A DNA stretch of 64,000 nt from Nostoc sp. FACHB-280 (GCF_014697615.1 NZ_JACJSD010000002.1:62001-126000), one strand, 5' to 3'; positions 33,556 to 43,699 are shown, counted from the first letter of the stretch. Notes: generated by a model not told the origin, from the sequence alone. Program-made: numbers and translations.

Positions 33556-33816
33556 TCATTGCGCCGCTAACTTTTCAGCTTTTAATTTACGTAACCTTTC
33601 AACAACTGGATTAGGGTTGCGGCTTTGTTCTTCTCTCATGAGATCGCCCCACTCTAGCCAATCCTTCAGATAAGCATCTACAGCTTGTTTATTGCCTGAT
33701 TGTAACATCAAACAAATTTCAGCGAGTCTTTGCAAGAGAAGTTGGGCGATCGCAAGTTGAATATTTTGCGCCGTGCCAGCGATCGCCTGATAAGATAATA
33801 TAACTAAGACTATTTA
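33556..33816 (-). pseudogene. C-terminal remnant of an unrecognised ORF
   Basis: On the - strand about 85 codons are open before the TGA at 33556-33558, encoding QAIAGTAQNIQLAIAQLL, DAYLKDWLEWGDLMREEQ and VVERLRKLKAEKLAAQ. The stretch is closed by an in-frame stop upstream with no good start; an internal ATG would leave about 52 residues. The codon pattern and helix-like composition look coding. It is likely a decayed gene or a short protein with a late start. Confidence 0.4.
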
Positions 33817-33819
33817 TGC

Positions 33820-34300
33820 GTTTTTGGTGTCCTGTTTAAGACAAGCACTGACGATTATTAATGACTGTAACGGTCATTACCCCATTGCCGCTTCACCTTT
33901 TGATAATATCAACACTGTGACTTGTATTACCCTCTTAACGAAAGCGACCCGTTGGCAAGACTAAAGCCACAGATGCTAACTGCTCAGAAACTAGCAAAAT
34001 TATTTACAAAATATGGAAACATTAGATTGCCGCTAGGGTTGGGTAACAGCGTCTTTTTTCGGGAGTTGGTATTCCAATGGACTTGACTTGACTAATACAT
34101 TTACAAAATCATATCCGCGAGAGACTTGTATTGGTATAAGCATTTTCGTTAAGCTGGCAACCAAAGATGCAAAATAAGGTCTGAATTGCTTATAAGCGTA
34201 ATTTTGGTTACGTAGTCATGAGGCGTTTGTCCTGGGCTAATGACAAATGATTCATGACCAATGACTGTTTTTGACCCATACCCACTTGAATAAGATAAAA
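33820..34300. other. Gap upstream of accD
   Basis: Mostly AT-rich sequence. It should carry the accD promoter, and AATGACAAATGATTCATGACCAATGACT-type heptamer repeats lie at 34239-34266. No ORF could be supported. Confidence 0.45.
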
Positions 34301-35251
34301 ATGGCAAACAACGAAGAATCACGCGGTTTAAAGTCTCTGTTTGATTGGTTTGCAAATCGAAAAAAATCAGGCTCTACCAACCTGGAACGGCAAGAACGGG
34401 AAATTGCTGACGGGCTATGGCACAAATGTTCTCAGTGTGGTGTTTTAACCTATACAAAAGATTTGAGAGCTAATCAAATGGTCTGCGTCGAATGTGGACA
34501 TCATAATCGGGTAGACAGCGATGAACGCATCCGCCAATTGATAGATAGCAATACTTGGCAACCGATAAATGAGCATTTGCGCCCGACCGACCCCTTACAA
34601 TTCCGCGATCGCAAACCTTATAGCGATCGCCTGCGGGAAATGGAAACCAAACTCGGTCTGATCGATGCAGTCAAAACTGGTTTGGGACAAATAGACGGAA
34701 TGCCTGTAGCCTTGGGAGTAATGGACTTCCGGTTTATGGGTGGTAGTATGGGTTCCGTTGTCGGCGAAAAAATCACCCGCTTAATTGAACAAGCCACCGG
34801 ACGACGTTACCCTGTAGTCATTGTCTGTACCTCTGGCGGCGCGAGAATGCAGGAAGGTATGCTCTCCCTGATGCAGATGGCGAAAATCTCCGCAGCTTTA
34901 GATCGCCATCGAGAAGCCAGATTATTGTACATTCCTGTATTGACCAACCCGACCACAGGCGGCGTAACCGCTAGTTTTGCCATGTTAGGCGATATTATTT
35001 TGGCAGAACCCAAATCTACAATCGGTTTCGCTGGTCGGCGCGTCATTGAGCAAACCCTCCGCGAAAAATTGCCAGAAGATTTCCAATCTGCGGAAGATTT
35101 ACTCAAGCATGGCTTTGTAGACGAGATTGTGCCTCGTACTCAGTTAAAGAAAACCTTAGCACAGCTAATTGCTTTACACCAACCAGTTACAACAGCCCCT
35201 TCGATGATGCTGTGGGAGTCGATGACATTGAGTTCTACAGCTGTTGAATAA
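34301..35251 (+). CDS. accD: Acetyl-CoA carboxylase carboxyltransferase subunit beta
   Basis: 316 residues from the ATG at 34301 ([20 protein letters not shown]); the TTG at 34271 is not a likely start. The N-terminal zinc ribbon is CSQC...CVEC. The carboxyltransferase core has [37 protein letters not shown] and [17 protein letters not shown]. With AccA, AccB and AccC (not in the window) it makes malonyl-CoA for fatty acid synthesis. Confidence 0.97.
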   Translation: MANNEESRGLKSLFDWFANRKKSGSTNLERQEREIADGLWHKCSQCGVLTYTKDLRANQMVCVECGHHNRVDSDERIRQLIDSNTWQPINEHLRPTDPLQFRDRKPYSDRLREMETKLGLIDAVKTGLGQIDGMPVALGVMDFRFMGGSMGSVVGEKITRLIEQATGRRYPVVIVCTSGGARMQEGMLSLMQMAKISAALDRHREARLLYIPVLTNPTTGGVTASFAMLGDIILAEPKSTIGFAGRRVIEQTLREKLPEDFQSAEDLLKHGFVDEIVPRTQLKKTLAQLIALHQPVTTAPSMMLWESMTLSSTAVE

Positions 35252-35254
35252 TGA

Positions 35255-35360
35255 GTGGATGGGAAGGGGACAAGGGGGACAAGGAAGGCAAGGAGGACAA
35301 GGGGGACGGAAGAAAGATTGCTACCTTGTCTACCCCCTCTACCTTGTCTCCCCCCTCCTT
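35255..35360. repeat. Inverted GGGGACAAGG / CCTTGTCTACCCCC repeat between convergent genes
   Basis: GGGGACAAGGGGGACAAGG and AGGAGGACAAGGGGGACGG are followed by TACCTTGTCTACCCCCTC and ACCTTGTCTCCCCCC. It can form a long hairpin and lies between the stops of accD and the MFS gene, so it may stop transcription from both sides. It is the same family as the insert in the dihydroorotase-like gene. Confidence 0.7.
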
Positions 35361-36748
35361 CATCTTCCTGGTTCTTGTACAAAAAACAATGGTATAAGTG
35401 CAGCTAGGCGCAACAAGCCAGAGAGGGCAAATAAGCCAAGTAAACCTCCCCACAGGGCAAATTGAGCAATGAAACTGCCTATGGTTGTGCCTAAAGCGCC
35501 ACTAGCACCAGCAACCGCCGCCGCGATCGCAAAATAAATTGACTGATTTTTCATGGGTGCGATCGCTAATTGTAAATTGTTATTACACAAGTCTATGGCT
35601 GCCCAAGTTATGCCAGCCAAAATATGCAAAAGTGGCAACCATAGCCAAATATCCATTTGACTGGCATTAATTCCCAACCATAAAATTGGTGTCAGTCCTA
35701 CCAAAATTCCCACAAAAATTAAGATGGGTAAATTTCCTACCCTGTCTGCTAATTTGCCCCACCAAATCATCATCAATAAATTTGCACCAGCCTGTAAACT
35801 GCCGTAAAGCGTCACCCAGCTAACATCTATATTCAGAGTATCTAACATATAAAGGTTAAAAAAAGGTGCGCTCAAATGAACAGCAAACATCCATAAACTG
35901 ATATAAATCAGTAATGTTAAAAAATTGTAGTTTTGCCAAATACTAATAGTAGGTAACGTAACTAATTCATCTGTTGTATTCTTTGGAGAAGTAGAAGCTA
36001 AAGAATTTTGTAATTGAGGATTAATATCTACTTTGAAATATTGACAGCCAATGCTGATCATGCCAAATATCACCCCAATTAACAGCACTATTCCATAGCC
36101 TTGAATATTTCCACCATACCAATGAGATACAACTAAACCAGCCAAAGGCATACAAATTAAATTAGTTAAGCTAATTGCACTGTTGCGAATCCCGAAATAC
36201 CTACCGCGCAGTCTTCGGGGAACAATCATAGCTAACCAACTCATCCAAGATGCACAACCCAAACCACCTAAAAGATGAGTGGCTAAAACAATCAATAATG
36301 TCAATACAACTAACTGTTGCGAACTGATACCGCCCCAACTAAAAATAGCAATAGCGATCGCTAAAATTAACCACAATAATCGCGCTGTGCCATATATTCC
36401 TAAAGCATAGCGAAAACGGCTAGTAGTACGTTCTGATAAATAAGCACCCAAAGGCTGAATTAAATTTACCAGCATGGGTATAGAAGATAATAATCCAAAC
36501 ACTACCGGACTAGCATCTAATTCCACTAGGAAATTGCTAAGTAAAATACCACCAGTGGTAATCCCAAAAACCGTTGCTAAAACAGCATCCACCGTAGAGG
36601 CGCGTAAACTAGTCCGAATAGCATCTTTGGGAAGTCGAAAAGTAGGTCTGGGAGTCGGAACAAGAGTATTTGGCTGTGTAACAATCTGGGGTATTTCCAG
36701 AGTTTCCAGATTCAGAGAAGCAGCAGTTTCAATCTGAACAAAATCCAT
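35360..36748 (-). CDS. Major facilitator superfamily transporter
   Basis: 462 residues. After a ~60-residue soluble N-terminus there are about 12 membrane segments. Typical MFS features are ASPVVFGLLSSIPMLVNLIQPLGAYLSERT after the second segment, the RRLRGRYFGIRN loop, and WWGKLADRVGNLPIL at the start of the second half. The substrate is not predictable. The C-terminus (FFVQEPGR) runs right to the edge of a repeat block. Monocistronic. Confidence 0.85.
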   Translation of the reverse strand: MDFVQIETAASLNLETLEIPQIVTQPNTLVPTPRPTFRLPKDAIRTSLRASTVDAVLATVFGITTGGILLSNFLVELDASPVVFGLLSSIPMLVNLIQPLGAYLSERTTSRFRYALGIYGTARLLWLILAIAIAIFSWGGISSQQLVVLTLLIVLATHLLGGLGCASWMSWLAMIVPRRLRGRYFGIRNSAISLTNLICMPLAGLVVSHWYGGNIQGYGIVLLIGVIFGMISIGCQYFKVDINPQLQNSLASTSPKNTTDELVTLPTISIWQNYNFLTLLIYISLWMFAVHLSAPFFNLYMLDTLNIDVSWVTLYGSLQAGANLLMMIWWGKLADRVGNLPILIFVGILVGLTPILWLGINASQMDIWLWLPLLHILAGITWAAIDLCNNNLQLAIAPMKNQSIYFAIAAAVAGASGALGTTIGSFIAQFALWGGLLGLFALSGLLRLAALIPLFFVQEPGR

Positions 36749-36937
36749 AGTTATTGTTTGTAACGCACCTCAGCGAAGTGTCAGTGACATATTGAGGAAT
36801 AGAACCTTCCTCATTGGGGTTGGTGATAATTTTTAGTTATTTTATCTTGATTATTTTCAACAAAAATTCAGATTTATTAAACATCTGTCTTGAGCTACAG
36901 ACGATATAAGTGAAGTGAAAACTACTGTCATCCATCT

Positions 36938-38185
36938 GTGAAAAGAATCAACTTGGGGAAATTTTTGGGTGTAGTGATGGCGATCGCGATCGCTATTATT
37001 GGCTGTCACAAGCTACCATTAACAACAAGCAACACTGTCACCGTCAAACTGAGTGGTTGGGCGGGTTCCCAGGTTGAGCAAAAGCTACTAAAACAAGTTC
37101 TACAAGACTTTGAAGCCCAGTATCCCAACATCAAAGTTAAATACGAAGTTATTTCCGACCAATATATGGATGTCATCAAAACCCGTTTGGTTGGAGACGC
37201 GGCTCCTGATGTATTTTATCTTGATGCACTGGAAGCGCCTTTTTTGATGAGTCAAAATGTTTTGGAACCTTTAGATAATTACATTCAACCAGAATTTGAT
37301 ATAGAGGACTTTGAAGTTACCCTATTAGATAGTTTTAAGTACCAAAACCATATTTATGGGCTTCCTAAAGACTATTCTACATTAGCTCTTTTTTATAACA
37401 CAAAATCTTTTGCTGCGGCAGGCTTAAATAGTCCCCCAACTACTTGGTCAGAACTGCGTTCTTACTCCCAGAAATTAACAAGCAAGCTCAACAAATATGG
37501 TTTTGGCGAATTGCCTGAATTAGCAAGACAAGCATATAAAATGAAAGCTTTTGATGGGCAAATTATTGATGAGAACGGTTACGCTACTTTTGCTAGTGAA
37601 CAGAGCTTACAAGGATTACGATTAGTTATCGACCAGTATCAAAAAGATAAATCCTCTGCCCAAAAATCTGATGTTGGCACAAACTCAGGTAGCGAAATGT
37701 TTGGACAGGGTAAAGTCGCAATGGTGATTGAAGGTAACTGGGCAATTCCTTATCTGCAAGAAACCTTTCCTCAACTGGAATTTGCCACAGCAGAATTACC
37801 CAGCATTAACAATCAAAAAGGCACGATGGTGTTTACTGTCGCCTATGTGATGAACAAGCAATCTCAGCAAAAAGCAGCAGCTTGGGAATTAATTTCTTAC
37901 CTAACTGGTAAAGCGGGAATGCAAAAATGGACAGCCACAGGATTTGCACTACCAACCAGAAAATCGGTAGCACAAAAATTAGGCTATGACAAAGATACTC
38001 TGCGAAAACCATTGCTTGCCGGAGTGAATTATGCAACACCTTGGCAAATTGGTAAATATCCCGCAGCTATTATGAATAATTTTGATAATCAATTTGTCAG
38101 TGCTTTGTTAGGACAACAACCATTACAGCCAGCAATGTTAAAGGCGCAAACCACAGCTAATCAACAAATTAAACTGATGGAATAG
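36938..38185 (+). CDS. Sugar ABC transporter substrate-binding lipoprotein
   Basis: 415 residues from a GTG start. The lipobox AIIGC near residue 23 marks a lipoprotein. The mature part is a family 1 binding protein: VKLSGWAGSQVEQKLLKQVL, APDVFYLDALEAPFL, YGLPKDYSTLALFYNTKSF, GKVAMVIEGNWAIPYL. It should bind a sugar or polyol outside the plasma membrane and deliver it to the permeases at 40959-42700. In the usual operon these would follow directly; here an AAA+ gene on the other strand lies between. Confidence 0.9.
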   Translation: MKRINLGKFLGVVMAIAIAIIGCHKLPLTTSNTVTVKLSGWAGSQVEQKLLKQVLQDFEAQYPNIKVKYEVISDQYMDVIKTRLVGDAAPDVFYLDALEAPFLMSQNVLEPLDNYIQPEFDIEDFEVTLLDSFKYQNHIYGLPKDYSTLALFYNTKSFAAAGLNSPPTTWSELRSYSQKLTSKLNKYGFGELPELARQAYKMKAFDGQIIDENGYATFASEQSLQGLRLVIDQYQKDKSSAQKSDVGTNSGSEMFGQGKVAMVIEGNWAIPYLQETFPQLEFATAELPSINNQKGTMVFTVAYVMNKQSQQKAAAWELISYLTGKAGMQKWTATGFALPTRKSVAQKLGYDKDTLRKPLLAGVNYATPWQIGKYPAAIMNNFDNQFVSALLGQQPLQPAMLKAQTTANQQIKLME

Positions 38186-38295
38186 TCTATATGGCGTTTA
38201 CTAGTTAACTGAAGAACAAATTTATCCGCGTCCATCTGCGTTTATCTGCGGTTAATTATTTTTGTCTGTACCTCACTAGGTTAAGAAAGGCTCTA

Positions 38296-38328
38296 AGATA
38301 CCCGACTTCTTGAAGAAGTCGGGTATCT
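38296..38328. terminator. Palindromic hairpin between binding-protein and AAA+ genes
   Basis: AGATACCCGACTTCTT is followed by its exact complement; compared with the other copies, one C-G pair is replaced by an A-T pair on both arms, i.e. a compensatory change. It lies between two convergent stops. Confidence 0.6.
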
Positions 38329-38358
38329 GGATAACATACTTTCCCAATAATTTGATGC

Positions 38359-40800
38359 CTAATCAATTTCCCATTCTAATCTCAAGGTTTCTAACTTAGG
38401 ATTTTTGACACTTAATCGCTTACATTCTTCCAAAAATTCTTTCACCTGTTCTTGAGTCAAACTTAAACCCCCATCTTGGAGATTATGAATAAAAGTAATT
38501 ACATCAGAAGTTGTCAAATATGAACTGATTTCTTCCAACAAAATAGCATTGTTGACTTCTCGACAAACTAACTCAATATCAGATGAAGTAAATCTGATGC
38601 TTTTCTCAGCCAACATTTCAAAATTAACCGACTGTTCCAGAGTAATTTGTGACAAATAATGCTTAAATATTTCGGCTCGCTCTGCTTGATTTGGGGGGAA
38701 AATCGGTACTTTCCAATCTAACCTGCCAGAACGTTTTAAGGCATTATCAATACCACTTAAATAATTAGTAGCAGCAATGACAATGACATCACTATTTTTA
38801 ATATTGTTCAGTTCAATCAATAATTGATTGATTGTGGCTCTTTGGTCAGTATGGGAGTTTTCATCATTACGGTTGAAACCAATACTATCTAATTCATCAA
38901 TGAATAATACAGAAGGGGCTTTTTTCTTAGCTTGGACAAAAATATCACGAATATTTTTCTGACTTTGACCTATCCATACACTAATAATATCAGCCGGAGA
39001 AAACTTAAAGAAATATCGCCCTGATTCATTAGCAAAAGCATTGGCTAGTAATGTTTTACCACACCCAGGTAATCCATAAAACAAAATTCCCCCAATTGCG
39101 CCTTTATGTCCTTTAGATTGTAATTTGAGCAGTTTATTTAATTTTTCTTTTTCCTCATTTAGCCCTTTGACTTGGCTGAAGTCAAGTTTGACTTGTTTGG
39201 TAACTGGGGTGATTTGTCTTGTGGCTTGTCTTTTAACTCTATATTCAAAAGTTGGATAATCAATAGTGTCAAACGCCACAGGGACTAATTGATGTTTTTC
39301 ATAATCTGGTGTCATCACTATAGTTTTAAAGTTAGCACCATAGTATTCTGATAGTTTATACTCTAAAATCTCTTTGGTTTTTTTGAGTTGATAGTAATTG
39401 CGAGCAATTTCAAATCCAGGGACGACTAACCAAACACTCTCTAAATTATTTGGCCATACCTGAGATTTCCGCAAAATTCTCTTAATCATATCAAAAAAGA
39501 GATTATTGTCAGCAAACTCGTTATATTTGAGGGTTTCTATTTCGACCACAATTTTGTCTTTAATATATACTTCTACTTTTTCAGTTTGATATTCTTCATA
39601 TTCGTATTCTTCCTCATCTTCTTTATTATCTTCATCTTGAGAGGTTAATTCGACTTCACAGCCAATGTGTGATAATTCATATCCAAGACTTTCTAGTGTT
39701 TTGATCGCAAAATATTTCAGATAGATGTATTCAGTACTTTCTTGTTGCCACTTCAGATGATAAAGATGTTCAGGCTTCATCTTGAGTAACAATTGTGATT
39801 CAGCTTGAATTTGCGCTTTTTGCAGTTCTAAGAAATAATTGAGGAGAGATACATCATCTTCTTCTGTTTGATAATAAGGCAGTTCTAATAATAAACGGAA
39901 GTGAGCTAAAATCTCTTCCTTTCGCTCAATAGCACTTTCATGAGAATATTTACATCTGAGGGTAAAAGTAAAGGGAATTTTACTAGCAACTGTATCTACT
40001 AAATGTCCTAAGCTATCTTCTTTTTGCTGGGCTTGAATTTCCAACACCGATGGACAGTGGAATAGAATAAATGATTGTGTGGAGTTATACTTATTTAAAG
40101 ATAAAGATATAGATTCAAACTGCTCATCAAACTTTTCTGAATCTAGTAATTCTAAGCCAGTACCACCTAAGATGACACTTGTCATTGTTGAACGATAAAA
40201 GTGAAATATATTAGCACCCTTAATAGAACTTTCCTTATCGTTTTCACAATCATCATCAGAGTCAATAATATTAGTTGTAAACTGGCGTACAGAAGAACTG
40301 GCAACTTCACTTGAACCTTGATATTGAAATTTTCTAATCAGTTCATAATTGAAGATTTTGACGACGATATCAGAAAAGAAATCGACATCTTGAGGAATGA
40401 GAAAAATCCCCATCGGTTGATTAGAATCTAAGCAAGCTTGGAAGCGTTCATATTCTTGCTCAGAGCCAAAGTCAAATAAATAGTAAAAGAAATCATGTTT
40501 AACTTGAATTGTTTCTTTCAATTTTTGCGAAATTGCTGCTGAGTTGAAATTTTCATCACTAAGTTTTATACCTTTGAGAGAAATATCTATTTTTGTATCT
40601 AAAGGAATATATAAATCAAAAGCAGGTTCAGCATACAATCCTAAATTTTCCAGAGCAGTATTGAAATCATCAATGAATGCCTGACTTCGGCGTTGATAGC
40701 CAAACTGTTCCATGATGGTTTTCACTCGTAGGCTTTTTTTGGCTTTACCAGTTCTTTGTAGTTCATTTTTAATCGAGTTTAAGTAGGCTGTATATGACAT
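38359..40800 (-). CDS. AAA+ ATPase with large unrecognised N-terminal region
   Basis: 813 residues from the ATG at 40800 (GGAG upstream; the first codon at 40815 is not a likely start). The C-terminal third (about 550-810) is a Cdc48/FtsH-like AAA+ module: LFYGLPGCGKTLLANAF, VLFIDELDSIGF, IAATNYLSGIDNALKRSGRLD with arginine-finger residues, and a C-terminal helical lid. There is no protease motif or membrane segment. The N-terminal 530 residues are unrecognised, with an acidic stretch (EDNKEDEEEYEYEEYQTE). It is probably an unfoldase or remodeller. It sits on the opposite strand inside a sugar-transport operon, which suggests insertion. Confidence 0.85.
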   Translation of the reverse strand: MSYTAYLNSIKNELQRTGKAKKSLRVKTIMEQFGYQRRSQAFIDDFNTALENLGLYAEPAFDLYIPLDTKIDISLKGIKLSDENFNSAAISQKLKETIQVKHDFFYYLFDFGSEQEYERFQACLDSNQPMGIFLIPQDVDFFSDIVVKIFNYELIRKFQYQGSSEVASSSVRQFTTNIIDSDDDCENDKESSIKGANIFHFYRSTMTSVILGGTGLELLDSEKFDEQFESISLSLNKYNSTQSFILFHCPSVLEIQAQQKEDSLGHLVDTVASKIPFTFTLRCKYSHESAIERKEEILAHFRLLLELPYYQTEEDDVSLLNYFLELQKAQIQAESQLLLKMKPEHLYHLKWQQESTEYIYLKYFAIKTLESLGYELSHIGCEVELTSQDEDNKEDEEEYEYEEYQTEKVEVYIKDKIVVEIETLKYNEFADNNLFFDMIKRILRKSQVWPNNLESVWLVVPGFEIARNYYQLKKTKEILEYKLSEYYGANFKTIVMTPDYEKHQLVPVAFDTIDYPTFEYRVKRQATRQITPVTKQVKLDFSQVKGLNEEKEKLNKLLKLQSKGHKGAIGGILFYGLPGCGKTLLANAFANESGRYFFKFSPADIISVWIGQSQKNIRDIFVQAKKKAPSVLFIDELDSIGFNRNDENSHTDQRATINQLLIELNNIKNSDVIVIAATNYLSGIDNALKRSGRLDWKVPIFPPNQAERAEIFKHYLSQITLEQSVNFEMLAEKSIRFTSSDIELVCREVNNAILLEEISSYLTTSDVITFIHNLQDGGLSLTQEQVKEFLEECKRLSVKNPKLETLRLEWEID

Positions 40801-40958
40801 TTTGTCTCCTGACAATCACCAGATATATTTTTCCCAAAATGAGATATACAGTAACTTCCGCCATTATTTCTGAAGAGATTTCATCAAACGCTACCATAAA
40901 TAATCATGTATACCTATCGCTAAAACAAGGTTGTACATAATTAAGCGGAGGTGAAATT

Positions 40959-41867
40959 GTGTGGCAAGTTAGCGGAAGACAGCAAAATATTAGTTGGAAT
41001 CTGACGGAAAATCTAGCTGCTTATTTCTTCCTTGCGCCCACGCTGTTGGTTTTGGGCACTTTTGTTGTATTACCAATTCTCTACGCCGTCTTTCTTTCGC
41101 TACATAAAGTGCAGCTTCTCGGCGGAATTGAATATGAATTCATTGGCTTTCGCAATTTCAGCCGCTTAGTTGAAGATGAACGCGTCTGGATAGCTTTGAA
41201 AAATACGACGGAGTACGTGGCTATTGTTGTACCGTCGCAAACTATTTTGGCTTTAGTTTTGGCGGTAACTCTCAATTCTGGAATTCGGGGAAAAAATTGG
41301 TGGCGTATCCTTTATTTTTTACCCACAGTGACTTCTTCCGCAGTGCTGACGCTGATTTTTATGTGGATTTATAACACGGATGGGCTACTGAATGATGTTT
41401 TAGGTTTTTTGGGTTTACCTACGTATAACTGGTTGGGTGATCCCAACGTGGCACTCAAAGGCATCATGATGATGAATATTTGGTCAACAGCGCCATTTTA
41501 TATGGTGATTTATCTGGCGGCTTTGCAAGATATCCCACAAAAATTATACGAAGCGGCAGAACTAGATGGGGCAAATGTTTGGCAGCAGTTTATATATATC
41601 ACTATCCCCATTCTTAAGCCTGTAACCTTTTTTGTCGTCGCTATCGGGATAATTGGGACTTTTCAGTTATTTGACCAATCTTATATTTTCTCTGGTGGGA
41701 CTGGCGGGCCGAATAACGCAACTCTGACTTTAGTGTTATTGATTTACCAAGCTGTATTTCGTAATTTACAGATGGGGTATGCGGCTGCGATCGCATTTTT
41801 ATTAGCATTAGTCATCATCACCATGACTTTAATCCAACGGCGTTTATTTGGAGGCGAAAAAATTTGA
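40959..41867 (+). CDS. Sugar ABC transporter permease, MalF type
   Basis: 302 residues from a GTG start with GGAGGTG six bases upstream. Six membrane segments are seen, with the permease motif EAAELDGANVWQQFIYITIPIL (EAA loop) before the fifth. It pairs with the next permease and the binding protein at 36938. No ATPase gene is in the cluster; a shared MsiK/UgpC-type ATPase elsewhere is likely. Confidence 0.93.
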   Translation: MWQVSGRQQNISWNLTENLAAYFFLAPTLLVLGTFVVLPILYAVFLSLHKVQLLGGIEYEFIGFRNFSRLVEDERVWIALKNTTEYVAIVVPSQTILALVLAVTLNSGIRGKNWWRILYFLPTVTSSAVLTLIFMWIYNTDGLLNDVLGFLGLPTYNWLGDPNVALKGIMMMNIWSTAPFYMVIYLAALQDIPQKLYEAAELDGANVWQQFIYITIPILKPVTFFVVAIGIIGTFQLFDQSYIFSGGTGGPNNATLTLVLLIYQAVFRNLQMGYAAAIAFLLALVIITMTLIQRRLFGGEKI

Positions 41868-42700
41868 CTACAATTTCTCGCATTCCTTGGCTCAAATTAT
41901 TGTTATACGTGGTGCTGACGCTTTATGCCGTTATTACACTAGTCCCCTTTCTTTGGGCGTTGTCAGCTTCATTTAAACCATTATCAGAGATTGTCAATGG
42001 CGGTAATAATTTTATCCCCCAAAATTTTACTTTAAATAATTACACGCAAATATTTTTACAAGAACCATTATTTTGGCGCTGGTTATTTAACAGCGTGTTT
42101 ATTGCTGTCAGTGTCACAGTATTAAACCTGATATTTAACTCTATGGCGGGTTATGCCTTAGCTAGACTACGCTTTGTCGGGAAAAACTTCTGGTTTTTCT
42201 TGATTTTGGCAGTGTTGGCAGTTCCGGCACAAATTACCTTGATTCCCACTTTTTTGATTTTAAAGGCGATCGCTTGGCTAAATTCTTATCAAGGTATGAT
42301 TGTGCCGGGGATGGTGAATGCGACTTTTATCTTTATGATGCGGCAGTTTTTCGTTAACTTTCCCAGAGAACTAGAAGAAGCGGCACAATTAGATGGTTTA
42401 AATACCTGGGGAATTTTTAAATATATTGTTTTACCTTTAGCTAAACCCGCACTCGCAGCCCAAGCCGTTTTCGTCTTTATGGGTAGTTGGAATAATTTCT
42501 TATTACCTGTCGTGATTTTATTTGACCCCGAAATGTTTACTTTACCTTTAGGCTTAAACACATTTAAAGGTTTATACATTAGCTACTGGAACTATATCAT
42601 GGCAGCTTCGATGGTCTTTACCTTGCCAGCATTAGGTATATATGCTTTCTTCAACCGTTACTTTATCCAAAGCGCCACCTTTACAGGCGGGAAAGGATAA
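41864..42700 (+). CDS. Sugar ABC transporter permease, MalG type
   Basis: 278 residues; the TTG start overlaps the previous stop by 4 bases (TTGA), so the two permeases are translationally coupled. Six membrane segments; the EAA loop reads EEAAQLDGLNTWGIFKYIVLP. Features LVPFLWALSASFKPLSEI and FNSVFIAVSVTVL are typical of the MalG half. Confidence 0.93.
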   Translation: MTTISRIPWLKLLLYVVLTLYAVITLVPFLWALSASFKPLSEIVNGGNNFIPQNFTLNNYTQIFLQEPLFWRWLFNSVFIAVSVTVLNLIFNSMAGYALARLRFVGKNFWFFLILAVLAVPAQITLIPTFLILKAIAWLNSYQGMIVPGMVNATFIFMMRQFFVNFPRELEEAAQLDGLNTWGIFKYIVLPLAKPALAAQAVFVFMGSWNNFLLPVVILFDPEMFTLPLGLNTFKGLYISYWNYIMAASMVFTLPALGIYAFFNRYFIQSATFTGGKG

Positions 42701-42727
42701 CCTGAACCAATATACTCATAACTATTT

Positions 42728-42775
42728 CCCCCTTGTCTACCCTGTCTCCCTTGTCTCCCTTCCCTTATCTCCCAA
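42728..42775. repeat. CCCTTGTCTACC / CCCTTGTCTCCC repeats
   Basis: Several CTTGTCTCCC units in tandem lie after the MalG-type gene. They belong to the same repeat family as 35255-35360, and here only one arm is seen. Confidence 0.6.
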
Positions 42776-42876
42776 CCATCCTCACCTTCATCCAAATTTT
42801 GGGCAACAAATTGCACTCCTAACGTGATATTGGTATTACAGCGACTCAATCTCTATTTGTTAGTTAACCAAACATT

Positions 42877-43131
42877 ATGGGTTTTGCAGGTCTACCGATC
42901 GCAGAGATAGCAACATACTACAGTATGACTGTGGCGCAGGTGTTTTCTCTGGATAACCAATTGAGAACTGCCTATAAATGCCACAAGGCTCATTGGGCGT
43001 TAGAAAATGCAAAAGCAATTATGGCGCAAACATCGTCTGAAATTCACCAGCAAGGTACTAGTGACTTGGTGAGTTATACCAGAGTCACCTTGTGGGCAAT
43101 TTCAGGCTGGAGCGAATTTTTAACAACATAG
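42877..43131 (+). CDS. Small hypothetical protein
   Basis: 84 residues with a good ATG but no clear ribosome-binding site. It contains IAEIATYYSMTVAQVFSLDNQL and AYKCHKAHWALENAKAIMAQ. The opening resembles a short helix-turn-helix, but this is not firm. It lies about 75 bp before psbV on the same strand; no role in photosynthesis is indicated. Confidence 0.55.
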   Translation: MGFAGLPIAEIATYYSMTVAQVFSLDNQLRTAYKCHKAHWALENAKAIMAQTSSEIHQQGTSDLVSYTRVTLWAISGWSEFLTT

Positions 43132-43207
43132 AACAACAGTTAGCAGCACAGAGATTGAGTATCGCATTATTTAGCTGTGTTGAGCGTCAAAATTTTTAAG
43201 GGGAAAC

Positions 43208-43699
43208 ATGTTTAGAAGATTAATTGGCGTTGTTGTGGTTACTGTTTTACTAACATTTCAGTTAATGGTCGGTGCTGCTTCAGCAGTGGAACTAGACGAA
43301 GCTACCAGAACAGTGCCATTAAATGACAAAGGTGATACAATTGTTCTCAGCCTCAAGCAGGTTAAAGAAGGCAAAAGTTTATTTCAATATGCTTGCGCTC
43401 AATGCCACGTTGGCGGCGTTACCAAAACCAACCAAAACGTAGGACTGGAACCAGAAGCATTATCATTGGCTACACCAAACCGTAACAACATTGAAGGTTT
43501 GGTAGATTACATGAAAAATCCCACCACTTATGACGGGGAAGAGGAAATCTCTGAATTACACCCCAGCCTCAAAAGTGCAGATATTTTCACAGCAATGCGA
43601 AATCTGACCGAAGATGATTTAGTAGCCATAGCTGGTCACATCCTCCTACAACCTAAAGTCGTAGGTAACAAGTGGGGCGGTGGCAAAATCTATTACTAA
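43208..43699 (+). CDS. psbV: Photosystem II cytochrome c-550
   Basis: 163 residues. The signal peptide ends ASA before VELDEATRTV, directing it to the thylakoid lumen. The c-type heme site is CAQCH, the distal His is in ELHPSLKSADIF, and the C-terminus GGGKIYY is typical of PsbV. It stabilises the Mn cluster of photosystem II. It is the first of three consecutive electron-transfer genes (psbV, petE, petJ) on the + strand, each with its own spacer. Confidence 0.97.
   Translation: MFRRLIGVVVVTVLLTFQLMVGAASAVELDEATRTVPLNDKGDTIVLSLKQVKEGKSLFQYACAQCHVGGVTKTNQNVGLEPEALSLATPNRNNIEGLVDYMKNPTTYDGEEEISELHPSLKSADIFTAMRNLTEDDLVAIAGHILLQPKVVGNKWGGGKIYY

Noticed and set aside
35140..35465. Gly/Gln- and Ser/Pro-rich ORFs on both strands
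   Set aside because: They are translations of the GGGGACAAG repeat between accD and the MFS gene.
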